A DNA stretch of 64,000 bases from Panulirus ornatus (GCF_036320965.1 NC_092236.1:16909518-16973517), one strand, 5' to 3'. Positions 1-11,304 are shown, counted from the stretch's first letter. Numbers and translations: made by a program. The notes: generated by a model not told the origin, from the sequence alone.

Positions 1-365
1 ACCATAATCAAGGAAGGGTTTGGTAGTGACTGTGGGCTGCCCAGAGGGTGTTGAGATGGTTTAGAAACATAGAAAGCATCACTGAAGAGAGTGTGAGGAA
101 AAGGATCAATGTATCTGAAACAGGTAAAAAGATGGAGTAAAGGAGGCTCCGGGGCATCGGGGCCTAAATATTCAGGAGGGTGAGAAGCAAGCGCTGGATT
201 GAAAGAGTTTGAGCGACATTGTATATCAGGGCGCGAAACGCTGCTAACAGGCTGAATCTGGGTATGTAAAGCGGTCAAGGGTAACCGTGATGTGGTATGC
301 GGGTTTATCTGTGGAAGGTATACTCTAGTTTCGATCCATCATACATGTCAGCTAGGAACTGGATG
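1..365 (+). mobile_element. LINE relic, C-terminal tail and start of 3' UTR (same family as 21.8-24.5 kb)
   Basis: The DNA aligns by eye with the 3' part of the better copy at 23.8-24.2 kb. The shared landmarks are 'gatggttt-g--acat-gaaagcatcactgaagaaag', then '-ggggcctaa-tattcagg', the '--gtcaagggt' block, and 'agtttcg-tccat-atacatg-cagctag' near 328-362, in the same order. In the better copy this stretch encodes the WFGHMERM-type C-terminal tail followed by the 3' UTR. Here the reading frame is broken throughout, so it is a dead, truncated relic. The copy probably begins upstream of the window. Confidence 0.7.
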
Positions 366-1766
366 TCTGCAGAGGAGGCCGTTCCTGATGCTATTCCGCA
401 AAGGCATAAAGGCACATCTGTATATATATAAAAAAAAAAAAAGGTGTACGTATATGAATTGATAGATAGATGGAATGGTGAACTTGGAAATGAATTTTGA
501 AGGTATTGATGAATCATGCTTTCCATTGAATAATTCTCCAACTGATTTACATCAAACAAAAGCATTTAGTTCCCTGTGGAACACCATCTGACCAGGAAAC
601 ATTAGATATGCTGTCTCTAGGAGAGCTCCACAAGGCCTTGCACAAGATCGGATCGCTTGCTGTCAAAGAAGACCCCGAACTACGTCAAAGTGTTCCTGGA
701 GGCCAGGTGAAGACAGCCTGCATGCATCTACCTCTGTTTGACTTGCAAATCAGATTCTGGAAGACTTATTTTGTCAAAGGGAAAGATATATCAGGATGGT
801 ACACATTGTCAGGCCCATGAATACTGTGCCTATAAAAGAGCTTCTTTACTGATGCATGAAAGAGAACACAGAGGTGAAATTTCGAAAGATACTTGAGCCT
901 CCCGAAATGATTTTTCCACATTCACGACGACAATTTCCGTGTTAAACCAGAGGATCTTTCTTTGGGAAATTACAGTTACAAGCTGATTGTCATACAACTT
1001 TCTGCTGCTTGTCATTAAAGGGCATAGATAGTGTGGATGCAAACAACCCTAAAGCTGATTATGTCATCCAATATGAGAAAGTTCCTTGATCGCTGCTGTA
1101 TTATTCTGGTAATCTCTCGTGTGTACCATAATGGGAGGCCACGAACAGGGGCAACGAGGGTGATCCAATCAAATGGAAAATCAGAAACAATGAGGATATG
1201 TACAAGTTATTTCTGTTGTTACGTGAGTAGCAGAATGTTGCTAGAGGAATCTAAGAAATCTGTGAGGATGTTACCTGTAGCTAATGTGCGTAACGAAGGC
1301 TTTTATCTCAGATTAGAAGATGAAAACATTTCCTTGCGACAGAACTTATATGGTTCATCGTAATATCGAATTCCTGTTGTAGGAATACAGAACATACGCA
1401 AACGTTGGACACACTACCTCTGTACTTTCTTGCGTTTATTTGGCAAGTAAAAGCGTTATGGGGCTTGGTGAGGGAGGGTTAACTGGTAGTGGTAGAGAAC
1501 TGGAACTGGAAATGAATATGGGGCTATCTGAGTGATCGCAGGGATGTCAAATGCACTCTTCCGTTGGGATCTTCCTGAGATTTGGTGAGGCTGAGTTGGG
1601 ACTTACAACGGCATATGTCCTTTAAGGAGGTAGGCTGGTGTTTTCCGTCATCGCCATCGCTTTGCACTAATGTGTCAGTATTTCTGTTTAACGAGGTTAC
1701 GAACGAGTTATTGGAAAAATGAGCCTTCCCAGTAGATTGCAAAAATGATTCTGTATCTGTTGTATG

Positions 1767-1767
<1 letters not shown>
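366..1767. other. Unassigned DNA, no gene recognised
   Basis: Mixed-composition sequence. A 70-codon open frame at 608-820 reads like protein (LSLGELHKALHKIGSLA) and has a CAG|GTGAAG donor-like site at about 707, but there is no convincing acceptor and I do not recognise the product. An open frame at 1031-1363 shows no motif. Nothing else is supported. Confidence 0.5.

Positions 1768-1768
<1 letters not shown>

Positions 1769-1829
<61 letters not shown>
1769..1829. repeat. (GT)n microsatellite
   Basis: About 30 uninterrupted GT units. The minus-strand HTHTHT open frame across it is a translation artefact. Confidence 0.98.
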
Positions 1830-1831
<2 letters not shown>

Positions 1832-2050
1832 CATCTATGATACACATATACACACACGTACATGATAAGCAAAATGTTCTCTAAGGGAAATCATATAAAT
1901 CAGGGAAGGTAGTCGTCTTATATGCGTGCCTGATTGAAGACAGTAAGGTTTATTTGGCGTCTGGTACGTTAGAGGTGGTGAGCAGGGGCGATGAGGAGCC
2001 GGAGGTGGGGGAGGGTGAGGAGCCGGAGGTGGTGAAGATATTGAGGAGGT

Positions 2051-2120
2051 GGAGGAGGAGGGAGGAGGAGGAGGAGGAGGAGGAGGAGGAGGAGGAGGAG
2101 GAGGAGGAGGAGGAGGAGGT
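2051..2120. repeat. (GAG)n trinucleotide repeat
   Basis: An almost pure GGA/GAG array with G+A-rich flanks from about 1975 to 2150. It is stop-free in several frames on both strands (polyE, polyP, polyS), which explains three overlapping open frames there. None looks like a real gene. Confidence 0.95.
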
Positions 2121-2129
2121 GGTGGTGGT

Positions 2130-3180
2130 GTGGAACTGGAGGCTGCACGAGGATGGAGGTAGTGATAAGAAAATTGAATCTTGTGTTGATAAGTCAAAAT
2201 GAGACCTTGCTAGAAATAGCACAATACATTTTTGGGGAGTAAGACACTTAAAATTTAGGTGAGACACCTAAAACTTTAAGAGTGTTTCCACTTTCTGAAA
2301 CGAGCAGGTGAGTGAGGCAATATATGAAAGAAAATGTGTAAGCTTATTTAGTATACCAACGTACGATTATTTGGGCACTGGAGTCTGACAAAGACTCTTT
2401 GTTGACCTGTGCATTTCTCTTGCGCTAACGCTCACAGGATGACCATAGCCAGCACAATGAATTAGCTGCTGTTAGCAGGAAATCTATAAGTAAAGAACTA
2501 CAAGTAGCGAGGAGGTACAGGAGTGAGGGATGCTGAGAAAGTTGAGGAGGAGATGCTATTGAAGGAGATGTAACCAGGAGGTGAGCTGTCTGCTAAGTGA
2601 CTGTTCTGCTGAGGTGGTGTTCTTTCCCCGTGTCAGCCTTTGTCAAACAACTCCCCAGTTTTCTGATTCCTCCCCACAATACACAATTCTTCCCCAGTGA
2701 AGGAAGTACATCTGGATACGCCTCGTAAGTGAAGTGAGCTTTACCTTTCATTCGTTGAAAATATAATGCACTGGAACAATCTTAGTTCTTGCTCCACAGG
2801 CCAACAGTTGACATTATTTAACCAAACACGAGTATGATTCGTTATCATCAACACAAACAACAGATTCACACTGCCAACACTGCCCTAACTACATTGTCAA
2901 CTATTACGAGAGTACAATCAATATGCAAACGAGCGGTCACAAACAAAGCAAACAAAAATATATCAAGCATGAAAATGTAAAAAAAAAAAAACATATATAC
3001 ATATTACCATACACGAAACCCCCAGACACACAACGAAAACAAACACCATCAACGTAAACATTCCTCATAATAAACAAACATCCATTTGATATGTGTGTCA
3101 GTGCCGTAAAACCGGAGTGAGCATAATCATTATTCATCATTAATAGCAATATTACTCCACACACTTTCCCGTATCAGTAG
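2130..3180. other. Intergenic DNA, no feature seen
   Basis: About 1 kb of unique-looking sequence with short poly-A runs (near 2979) and no open frame worth calling. Confidence 0.5.
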
Positions 3181-3384
3181 CATGTATCGTGGCCATAGGA
3201 ATAGGAATCATGCTGGGAGCGGGTGGGAAATCCTGGCAGCGGAGCAGAGGGATGATGGTGATAAGTGTAGAGGGTCGTGGTACCGAGTACTTCACCAGCA
3301 TCATCACTCACCTCTGGAGGGCCTGCCTGTCTGACCCGAGAGCCAGCCAAGTCTTTATCGTAGTACGTTCTTCATTCCTCTCTT

Positions 3385-3712
3385 CTTCCTCCTCCTCCTC
3401 CTCCTCCTCTTCCTTCCATCACTACCGCCTTCTCTTGTTCTTCTTTTCCTGTTCTTCCTATTATTATCATTATTATTATCATTATCATTATATTATTATT
3501 ATTATCATTATTATTATTAGTATTATTATTATTGTTATTATCATTATTAGTAAAAGCATTATCATTATCTCTTATAATCTCATTTCGCCTTCCTCTCTTC
3601 GCAACCGCCTCCCCTTCTTCTTCTTCTTCTTCTTCTTCTTCTTCTTCTCCTTCTCTAACTATATTTCTTCCTCTTCCTCGTTTTTCTCCTACTCTCTCTT
3701 AGTCTACAGATA
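3385..3712. repeat. Cluster of trinucleotide repeats: (TCC)n, (ATT)n, (TTC)n
   Basis: (TCC)n lies near 3387-3412, an imperfect (ATT/ATC)n array at 3460-3560, and (TTC)n at 3613-3648, all in a strongly pyrimidine-rich strand. The 174-codon open frame across them is low-complexity S/I/F only and is not a gene. Confidence 0.93.
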
Positions 3713-4350
3713 GGGTAACAAACACTGTTGACATCATAACTTTACCTAAACATTTATAATAAATTCAACTCGTAAAATCGTGTCTATGCAGTCGCTACAA
3801 TATAGTATGTTTAATCAATCATCGATTATTGCAGACTCCTCAGTGAGATATCGTCTGATATCAGGAAAGTTTTTAAAGGTTCAAGAAACATTCAGTCAGA
3901 CATCACTCAGTCTGAAACTTGTAATATCACTCACTCATCGAGGCCCACTCCTGGGGACCTTTATATGTACATTCTCTGTATCCTCTTCTGCACCAGCCGT
4001 AAACAGTACACTCGCTGCTCTGGCGGCAGAAAATCAAGTGCCACTAACATGTCAGTATGGGTGAGGACGTTTCTCTTTGCTCTGCTTCGTCAGATCTACT
4101 TTTCTGATCAACGGTCATTCTTCAGCCATCTTGTGTGGAGGTGTCAGGCCTTACATGAAATATATACAGTACGGAGGAGGACTCAGAGGTTACGTAACCA
4201 ACGCAGAGAATCTGTGAACAGTGAGTAAAGAAAAAAAAAAAAAGATACGTACAGTCGTCAGCAAAGAAAATGTTTACTGAAGGCCATAAGACAAAGAGAA
4301 CCAAAGGATTGTTCTTGCTTCATAGTCACCATTATCAACTCGTGAGCTGT
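3713..4350. other. Intergenic DNA, no gene recognised
   Basis: Two overlapping plus-strand open frames (3780-4064 and 3965-4228) lack recognisable motifs, good start context and homopolymer-free splice borders. I do not call a gene. Confidence 0.45.
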
Positions 4351-4355
4351 AATAT

Positions 4356-4356
<1 letters not shown>

Positions 4357-4392
<36 letters not shown>
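4357..4392. repeat. (CT)n microsatellite
   Basis: About 18 CT units. Confidence 0.97.
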
Positions 4393-4394
<2 letters not shown>

Positions 4395-4526
4395 CAGTGA
4401 GCGCTAGCCCAGCCTCACAACAAAATCACGTCATACCTACACGTATGTAGACATGAATATGGCTCCTTTCGACCAGATGAGAGAAAGACAAGAGAAACAT
4501 GGTGGTTGTGTAAAAAGAGGAGGTGA

Positions 4527-4535
4527 GGAGAGAGA

Positions 4536-4627
<92 letters not shown>
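4527..4627. repeat. (GA)n microsatellite
   Basis: About 50 GA units with one GGGA interruption near its left end. Opposite in orientation to the (CT)n tract 135 bp to the left, so the two could pair. Confidence 0.97.
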
Positions 4628-4631
<4 letters not shown>

Positions 4632-4921
4632 AGATTTTTCCGTAAGGTAAGGGTTGGTGCTTTTAGAGAAATAACTGAGAGGACAGGACCAGGCAATGAT
4701 AGTGGGAGGGCAACATGAGGGAAGAGGGTGAGGGGAGGAGAAAACGAGAGACAAGACTACCAAAGATTACCTACGACGCAGATTTGCCTTCTGGCAGGAC
4801 CAGCGCGTTGTGCTCACCACTAAGGATATATAAGAGAAAAAATGATACTTAAAGCGGTAGAACAGGAAAAGAAAATATAGAGTAAGGTTTGCCAAACCCT
4901 TTGTGAAGACTTTCCAGTATG

Positions 4922-5238
<317 letters not shown>

Positions 5239-5242
<4 letters not shown>

Positions 5243-5475
5243 ATTCTTTTAAACTATTCGCCATTTCCCGCGTTAGCGAGGTAGCGTTAAGAACAGAGGA
5301 CTGGGCCTTTGTGGAATATCCTCACCTGGCCCCACTCTGTTCCTTCTTTTGGAAAATTAAAAAGAAAACGAGAGGGGAGGATTTCCAGCCCCCCCGCTCC
5401 CTCCCCTTTTAGTCGCCTTCTACGACACGCAGGGAATACGTGGGAAGTATTCTTAATCCCCTATCCCCAGGGATA
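5239..5475 (-). mobile_element. Short dispersed element (SINE-like), full copy between two (TA)n arrays
   Basis: A 237-bp unit of normal complexity sits exactly between (TA)n at 5150-5238 and (TA)n at 5475-5563. Read on the minus strand it starts near TATCCCCAGGGATA and ends with a CGCTACCTCGCTAACGCGGG core, then a (TA)n tail. Parts recur elsewhere: its head at 17060-17150 and its tail at 49066-49137, each abutting (TA)n. It has no open frame, so it would be non-autonomous. The core also occurs at the 3' ends of the LINE copies at 21.4 and 24.4 kb. I recall similar repeats from decapods. SINE status is inferred, because no clear Pol III boxes were identified. Confidence 0.7.
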
Positions 5476-5478
5476 ATA

Positions 5479-5563
<85 letters not shown>
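5475..5563. repeat. (TA)n microsatellite
   Basis: About 43 TA units with one TG interruption near the left end. It abuts the head of the short dispersed element. Confidence 0.98.
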
Positions 5564-5566
<3 letters not shown>

Positions 5567-5938
5567 CAGTGATTGCTCCATTCTTACTGAACACCTACTC
5601 TTATCTGTTCATTCTGAAGGAAAACGTTGGTCAACCAACAACTCGGTTCACATAGTATAACATCTATAAGTATTTTCTTTCGTTCAGATTCAAGTACATT
5701 TTTTTCACCTTTTCAGGAGTTTTACATCCTTTACTGTCATCTTATCTCCGTTATCTATATTCCCTGTCCTAGGCTCTCATTGGCTTCCGGCTCTTATCAG
5801 CCCTAACTCTCCACCGGTCTTCTTCCCCACATCAATTCCTTTATGTACCAATAGAGATATACTGTTATTTCCTTCCGTGCAATACAAATCACTATAGCTG
5901 GAGGAGGGTATACAACGAGAATCTTATGGAAATACGAA

Positions 5939-5942
<4 letters not shown>
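5564..5942. other. Intergenic DNA, no feature seen
   Basis: AT-rich single-copy-like sequence without open frames of note. Confidence 0.5.
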
Positions 5943-5943
<1 letters not shown>

Positions 5944-6011
<68 letters not shown>

Positions 6012-6019
6012 TGTGTGTG
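5944..6019. repeat. (GT)n microsatellite
   Basis: About 38 GT units with one CT interruption near the right end. Confidence 0.98.
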
Positions 6020-6142
6020 CAAGCACTCGCGTTTTGTAGATGATTCCTTACTTATGAATGCTGATTTGCGTCAATGGGAAGAGATTATTTTCCCATTCAT
6101 GGGGGGCTACGGACCTTACACTTCTAAGCACACTGTACGGTC

Positions 6143-6470
6143 CTTGAGTACGACGGTACAACCCCCTGAGTATGACGGTACGACCCTTAAGCACGACGGT
6201 ACAACCCCCTGAGTATGACGGTACGACCTTTAAGCACGACGGTACAACCCCCTGAGTATGACGGTACGACCTTTAAGCACGACGGTACAACCCCCTGAGT
6301 ATGATGGTACGACCTTTAAGCACGACGGTACAACCCCCTGAGTATGATGGTACGATCCTTAAGCACGACGGTACAACCCCCTGAGTATGATGGTACGATC
6401 CTTAAGCACGACGGTACAACCCCCTGAGTATGACGGTTGCACCCTTGATCACGAAGTTACGACATGTGGC
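6143..6470. repeat. 43-bp tandem minisatellite (dimer of a 21/22-bp motif)
   Basis: The GGTACAACCCCCTGAG landmark falls at 6155, 6198, 6241 and 6284 and onward, an exact 43-bp spacing, giving about seven copies. Each unit contains two related halves, one with ACAACCCCCTGAGTATG and one with ACGACCTTTAAGCACG. Both resemble the 21-bp motif arrayed at 57.1 kb, so this is a higher-order repeat of that motif. The right end decays into related single units up to about 6470. Confidence 0.95.
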
Positions 6471-6772
6471 CACGATGGCATGGCCTTCAGGGGTTAGATG
6501 AAGGGCAAGGCCATCATAGTCAATGGCCGTATATGCTCGAGCCTGAGGGGGTCACGTCACTGTGCTCAAGGGTTTCTTCGACGTGTTCCTAAGTCTTCTT
6601 TACCAACACCGTTCACTTCTCCGCTTCACTACTCTACCGCGGAAGAAAATGTGTTCGAACGTCTTAACGGCCTCTTCCTTGGCTCAGTTTCCTCTTTTTG
6701 CTCTATCTTCGAACGACTAGTCTTTGCTGTGAAAAGCGAATGGTTTAACTCATCATTGGAACCTCTTAGGAA

Positions 6773-7031
6773 TCAAAAGAGTCCTTCCCTATCCCTTCTC
6801 TAACTATGGGTAGGTCAGAGGTCCTCACCTATCCTTCCCTATCCCTTCTCTTACTATGGATAGGTCAGAGGTCCTCACCTATCCTTCCCTATCCCTTCTC
6901 TTACTATGGATAGGTCAGAGGTCCTCACCTATCCTTCTCTATCCCTTCTCTTACTATGGATAGGTCAGAGGTCCTCACCTATCCTTCCCTACCCCTTCTC
7001 TTACTATGGGTAGGTCAGAGGTCCTCACCGG
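6773..7031. repeat. 50-bp tandem minisatellite, about 5 copies
   Basis: TAGGTCAGAGGTCCTCACC begins at 6811, 6861, 6911, 6961 and 7011, exactly 50 bp apart, with only a few substitutions (TAACTATGGG against TTACTATGGA, CCCTATCC against CTCTATCC). The low divergence points to recent expansion or homogenisation. It has no open frame. Confidence 0.97.
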
Positions 7032-7231
7032 TGCTCTACCACCCCCTTCCCTCAGTCCCCTTCAAAGGAGTGGACCAAGCAGGGCTCACCATCATCATCC
7101 TTTACCTAACTTCCTCTCGTATGGGGTTGTTCTAAGAGTCAAAGACGAGGTTGAACAGAGAAGGTAGAGTGGAAGAACAGAGGATCTCTGTGAAGAGTTG
7201 AGGATGTATGATGTAGGTTCATTGGAGTGTT

Positions 7232-7235
<4 letters not shown>

Positions 7236-7299
<64 letters not shown>

Positions 7300-7310
7300 C
7301 GCGCGCGCAC
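7236..7310. repeat. (GT)n microsatellite ending in an alternating GC run
   Basis: About 30 GT units (7236-7297) followed by GAGCGCGCGCGCAC at 7297-7310. The whole tract is alternating purine/pyrimidine apart from one step. Confidence 0.97.
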
Positions 7311-7389
7311 GCTACACCTTATCCTTCCTCTCGTTTCTCTGTATATAACTTGTGATGCACTTCAGTCGTCATGGCCTAGTCCCTGGACC

Positions 7390-7473
7390 CTCTGCACTCT
7401 GTATCTCTCCTTAGAGCCGCAGGATGGGTGGGAGCGCACCATACATCAGCTGCTCTTACGGCAAAAATCAAAC
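7390..7473 (+). repeat. Dispersed repeat, copy 1 (second copy at 30.8 kb)
   Basis: This shares with 30790-30888 the ordered blocks CTCTGTATC, CACAGGATGGG-like (CGCAGGATGGG here), GG-AG-GCACCA, a CTCA-C-GCTC-like block and CGGCAAAAATCAAA. The two copies lie about 23 kb apart in the same orientation. The element type is unknown. It falls inside a 373-codon open frame that is otherwise translated microsatellite. Confidence 0.65.
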
Positions 7474-7774
7474 CCGCACTCCTCCCCTCAGCCACCCCAC
7501 TGGGGACGCTCTGTTTATCAGAGCAGATCCCTCAGGGTGAAGAGCCAAGGCTACGAGGAGGAGGAGGAGGAGTGTGGGCGATGCTCTATGGCCGAGCTGC
7601 ATGTGGGACCCAGCCGGCGGCAGATGAAGCCCTTGGTGATAGCAGTGAGTGGGGAAGGAAGAGGGATTACTGGTGAGTATGCAGCCGCTTGCTTATCTTA
7701 CCGGGACCTGATGGGTGTGGGCCGTGAGAGAGGCAGGAGAGGGAGTCGGAGAGCAGGGCTGGCTGGGGAAAGGA

Positions 7775-8249
<475 letters not shown>

Positions 8250-8362
8250 GTTCTTTTTCACACAGAAGCATATGAATTGGAAACAAATTAACAGAACTGA
8301 GCTGTCAATAAAAAAGTAACGAAATCACTTACGTCTTTATACTTAAAGGCGCGCACACAAAT

Positions 8363-8392
8363 ACACACACACACACACACACATACACACAC
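8363..8392. repeat. (CA)n microsatellite, imperfect
   Basis: Short CA array with one TA interruption, preceded by GCGCGCACAC-like alternation. Confidence 0.9.
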
Positions 8393-8479
8393 GACCTCTG
8401 TATTATTCACAATAGAAAACTAGAACATTCAATAGTAACTACATCCAAACTTACACCTACATTTACACCCACCTTTATC

Positions 8480-8675
8480 CCCCCAAGTTACACCTGCACT
8501 CAGCCGTATTTACACCCATACTCAGCCGTATTTACACCTACACTCAGCCATATTTACATCTACACTCAGCCATACTTACACCTACACTCAGCCATATTCA
8601 CACCTACACTCAGCCATATTTACACCTACACTCAGCCATATTTTCACCTACACTCAGCCACACTTACACCCACAC
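8480..8675. repeat. 22-bp tandem minisatellite, about 8 copies
   Basis: CTCAGCC occurs at 8499, 8521, 8543, 8565, 8587, 8609, 8631 and 8653, exactly 22 bp apart. The unit is close to TTTACACCTACACTCAGCCA plus two bases. Looser related TTTACACCCA units flank it on both sides (8445-8480 and 8665-8705). Confidence 0.96.
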
Positions 8676-8859
8676 TTACACCCAAATTTACACCCACACG
8701 TACGCCTAAGACTCCCGTCAGTTCACCGAGCGAGCGTCGGAGCTCCTAATGATGACCCAAGGAACTGTACTTTTGAGTGTGAGTTCGAGAAACTCCAAAA
8801 TTATGGCTTTGAATAGCATCGCTGGAGGATGAGAGTCGAAGAGGAGCTTGAGTAGAGGA

Positions 8860-8985
8860 TGAAGTACCACTGAGAGCCACGGTATATGTAATGGGCGTGA
8901 CCAGAGGACGGGCGTCGAGGAGGAGGGCGTAAGGAGGAACGAGTGCCATTGAAAGACACAGCACATGTAATGGGTGTGAGGAAGC
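8860..8985. repeat. Diverged direct repeat, two copies 79 bp apart
   Basis: The segment beginning TACCACTGAGAGCCACGG at 8865 recurs as TGCCATTGAAAGACACAG at 8944, each followed by CATGTAATGGG-like sequence. An old duplication. No function seen. Confidence 0.6.
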
Positions 8986-9271
8986 CCTCAAGTTAATGCT
9001 TCGAGGGTGCTAAGCTGGCTGGCTGCTCCTTGTTGGTTGATGTGTGCAGGAGACAGCAATAGGGCCGCAGGCTGCTGGTGGCCTTAATGTAAAGGAGACA
9101 TTATACTGGGACGGGTATAAGATGACTGTGGGTGGAAAAGAGAAAGTAGGAGGAAGCGTTTTTGGAGAATCAAGAACAACAGAGGAATACAGTGAGGCGA
9201 TGAAAGGAACAGACAAATGGTGGCTTACACGTGTGAATGTTTGACAATAAAAGGCATAATCTACATACATA

Positions 9272-9518
<247 letters not shown>

Positions 9519-9524
9519 TCAAAG

Positions 9525-9950
9525 GCCTACACCATCGCTTTGTAACACACAGAACACACACACTTCGCTTGAGCAGACCCCCCCCCACACACACACTAAC
9601 CAGAGACGTGGCTGAGCACTAGGCAGGCCAAGTTCACCTAATTATTTACATCACCCATGACGGGAGCACCTGGGTCACGAGGTAATTAGCGCGCGGCCTT
9701 TACAATGGCATTAGGTGAGCGGACGAACCTCGCAAGACGTCTCATTACCCTCAGTAAGCGTCTGAGAATACTATGGCGAGTTTCCCATTACAGTCAGTTG
9801 AGCTTTACGCGTCGTCAAAGGCACTTGGTATAATGTGTTATCAAAAGGATATTAATTACTCTCACAGATGCTGGTGTACGAGGAGTGAAGGCTGGGGTTT
9901 GCGTGCGTCACTGGATGATATATGATGTGTGTGATGCGTCAAGTGGCAGA
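9525..9950. other. Unique DNA with clustered homeodomain-like TAAT motifs
   Basis: No open frame. Repeat-free compared with its surroundings. TAATTA/ATTA words occur near 9637, 9682, 9709, 9743, 9785 and 9850. This could be a regulatory or conserved non-coding stretch, but nothing proves it. Confidence 0.3.
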
Positions 9951-9951
9951 G

Positions 9952-9955
<4 letters not shown>

Positions 9956-10012
<57 letters not shown>
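9956..10012. repeat. (TA)n microsatellite
   Basis: About 28 TA units. Confidence 0.98.
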
Positions 10013-10015
<3 letters not shown>

Positions 10016-10128
10016 AGTCTTTACCTTATAAAGGAGCGCTAATGATGTGACTCTTACCGTTGGTTAAATTGGTTTAATGTATTATTTCACACATTAACGG
10101 ATCTGCTTGAGCTCATACAAAGGCAATG

Positions 10129-10140
10129 CGCGCGCACACA

Positions 10141-10175
<35 letters not shown>
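10129..10175. repeat. (GC)n-(CA)n alternating tract
   Basis: A short GCGCGCGCA run leads into about 20 CA units with one TA interruption. Confidence 0.93.
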
Positions 10176-10554
10176 GAACAAATGCAAAGATGAATATATC
10201 TTCTTATATTTCTACGTACTTATTTACATACACACCCTCACGGATATAGACTCGAGTGCGTGCAAATAAAAAATGACGCTTGAACAAATATTTAAATAGA
10301 AGCAATCATGTGCATGCATAATATATATATATTGATGTAGGCGCATAGGGATACGCACGCGCACAGAAAGAAAACGTAATAAGATAAAAAGATGAAAAGT
10401 AATTCTAAAGTAGGAGAGTTGAAGATGAATGGAATAAAACTGTGAGTGGACAGCATAAATAAGTTTATAAAGCCGTATGATAGTAGAAAAAGTGTATGAG
10501 TCTGGGTGCCATGAGTGTAAAGCCCCTTCCCTGTACAGATCAATTTGGTAAATA

Positions 10555-10555
<1 letters not shown>
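10176..10555. other. AT-rich intergenic DNA
   Basis: The long minus-strand open frame here is continuous with the translated CA array and shows no recognisable domain. No gene called. Confidence 0.5.

Positions 10556-10615
<60 letters not shown>
10556..10615. repeat. (CA)n microsatellite
   Basis: About 30 CA units. Confidence 0.98.
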
Positions 10616-10619
<4 letters not shown>

Positions 10620-10959
10620 CTTAGACTCTAGTGTGCATATATACATAGGAATAGATTCATGGAATGAATTTAAAAAAAGGTCAAGAGACGGGACGAGAAG
10701 GGTGTATAAGTTTCTCCCCATAACACGCAAGCAGAGATCACACGCATTTCAACTTTCTATTACATATTTTGCTCGGTACAAGGTTGTAATTCTTAGTTCT
10801 CTGAAATACATAAGAAAAGACCCAAATACTAGCATGGCTGATATGAAAATAATTATCTTTTTTCATACACAACGGAAGGTAGACCCACACATCTTTTCTA
10901 CTTTTCCCCTTTTTCTTGAATAATCCGCAAAACTGGAAGAGACAAAGATCTTCAGACCA

Positions 10960-11212
10960 TTTTTATAGAATGATGTATTCCTTTCTTATGGCAGCTAAGA
11001 GGGCACAGGCAATTGGATGTTGCTGCAAAGAACTGAATGCCATCCATGTCGCAATGACATTGTTTTGGGAGGATCTTCCTCTCATTGTGTAACTGTTGAG
11101 AGTCTGTGGATGCCAGGCAGCCGGTGATTGTTCTGAGTGCTCCACTTTGTATGGACTGCAGTTTTGTTATATCTGCTTTTGAGAGCATCGGTGGGCGACC
11201 AGGCAAGTGAGG
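10960..11212 (-). mobile_element. Jockey-type LINE relic, C-terminal end of pol
   Basis: The minus-strand frame (about 84 codons) contains KLQSIQSGALRTITGCL, then a HLH-E-K-LP-like segment (QLHNERKILP) and IQFFAA. This order, LQ-IQN-ALRTITGC followed by LHNE-K-LP and QFLA, is the familiar region just after the reverse transcriptase in Jockey-superfamily LINEs of arthropods. No upstream RT domain is joined to it, so it is truncated. It lies tail-to-head with the other LINE relic at 11.3 kb. Another relic, probably of this group but from the front of the RT, is at 49.4-50.0 kb. Confidence 0.7.
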
Positions 11213-11304
11213 CGCAGTTTACGGTGGACGGGATGAAATGACTTCAAAATGGATATCAAGAGATCCTTTTACTATTCCAAATCTGGTAACAGATAGTGTT
11301 CTGA

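Noticed and set aside
1835..2267. Proline-, serine- and glutamate-rich frames at the (GAG)n tract
   Set aside because: All frames of a GGA repeat are open on both strands. The flanks are not protein-like.
4770..4835. tRNA-like word pair on the minus strand (CTTAGTGGTGAGCACAACGCG)
   Set aside because: It resembles a tRNA-derived SINE head, but I could not fold a cloverleaf or find a second copy in the window.
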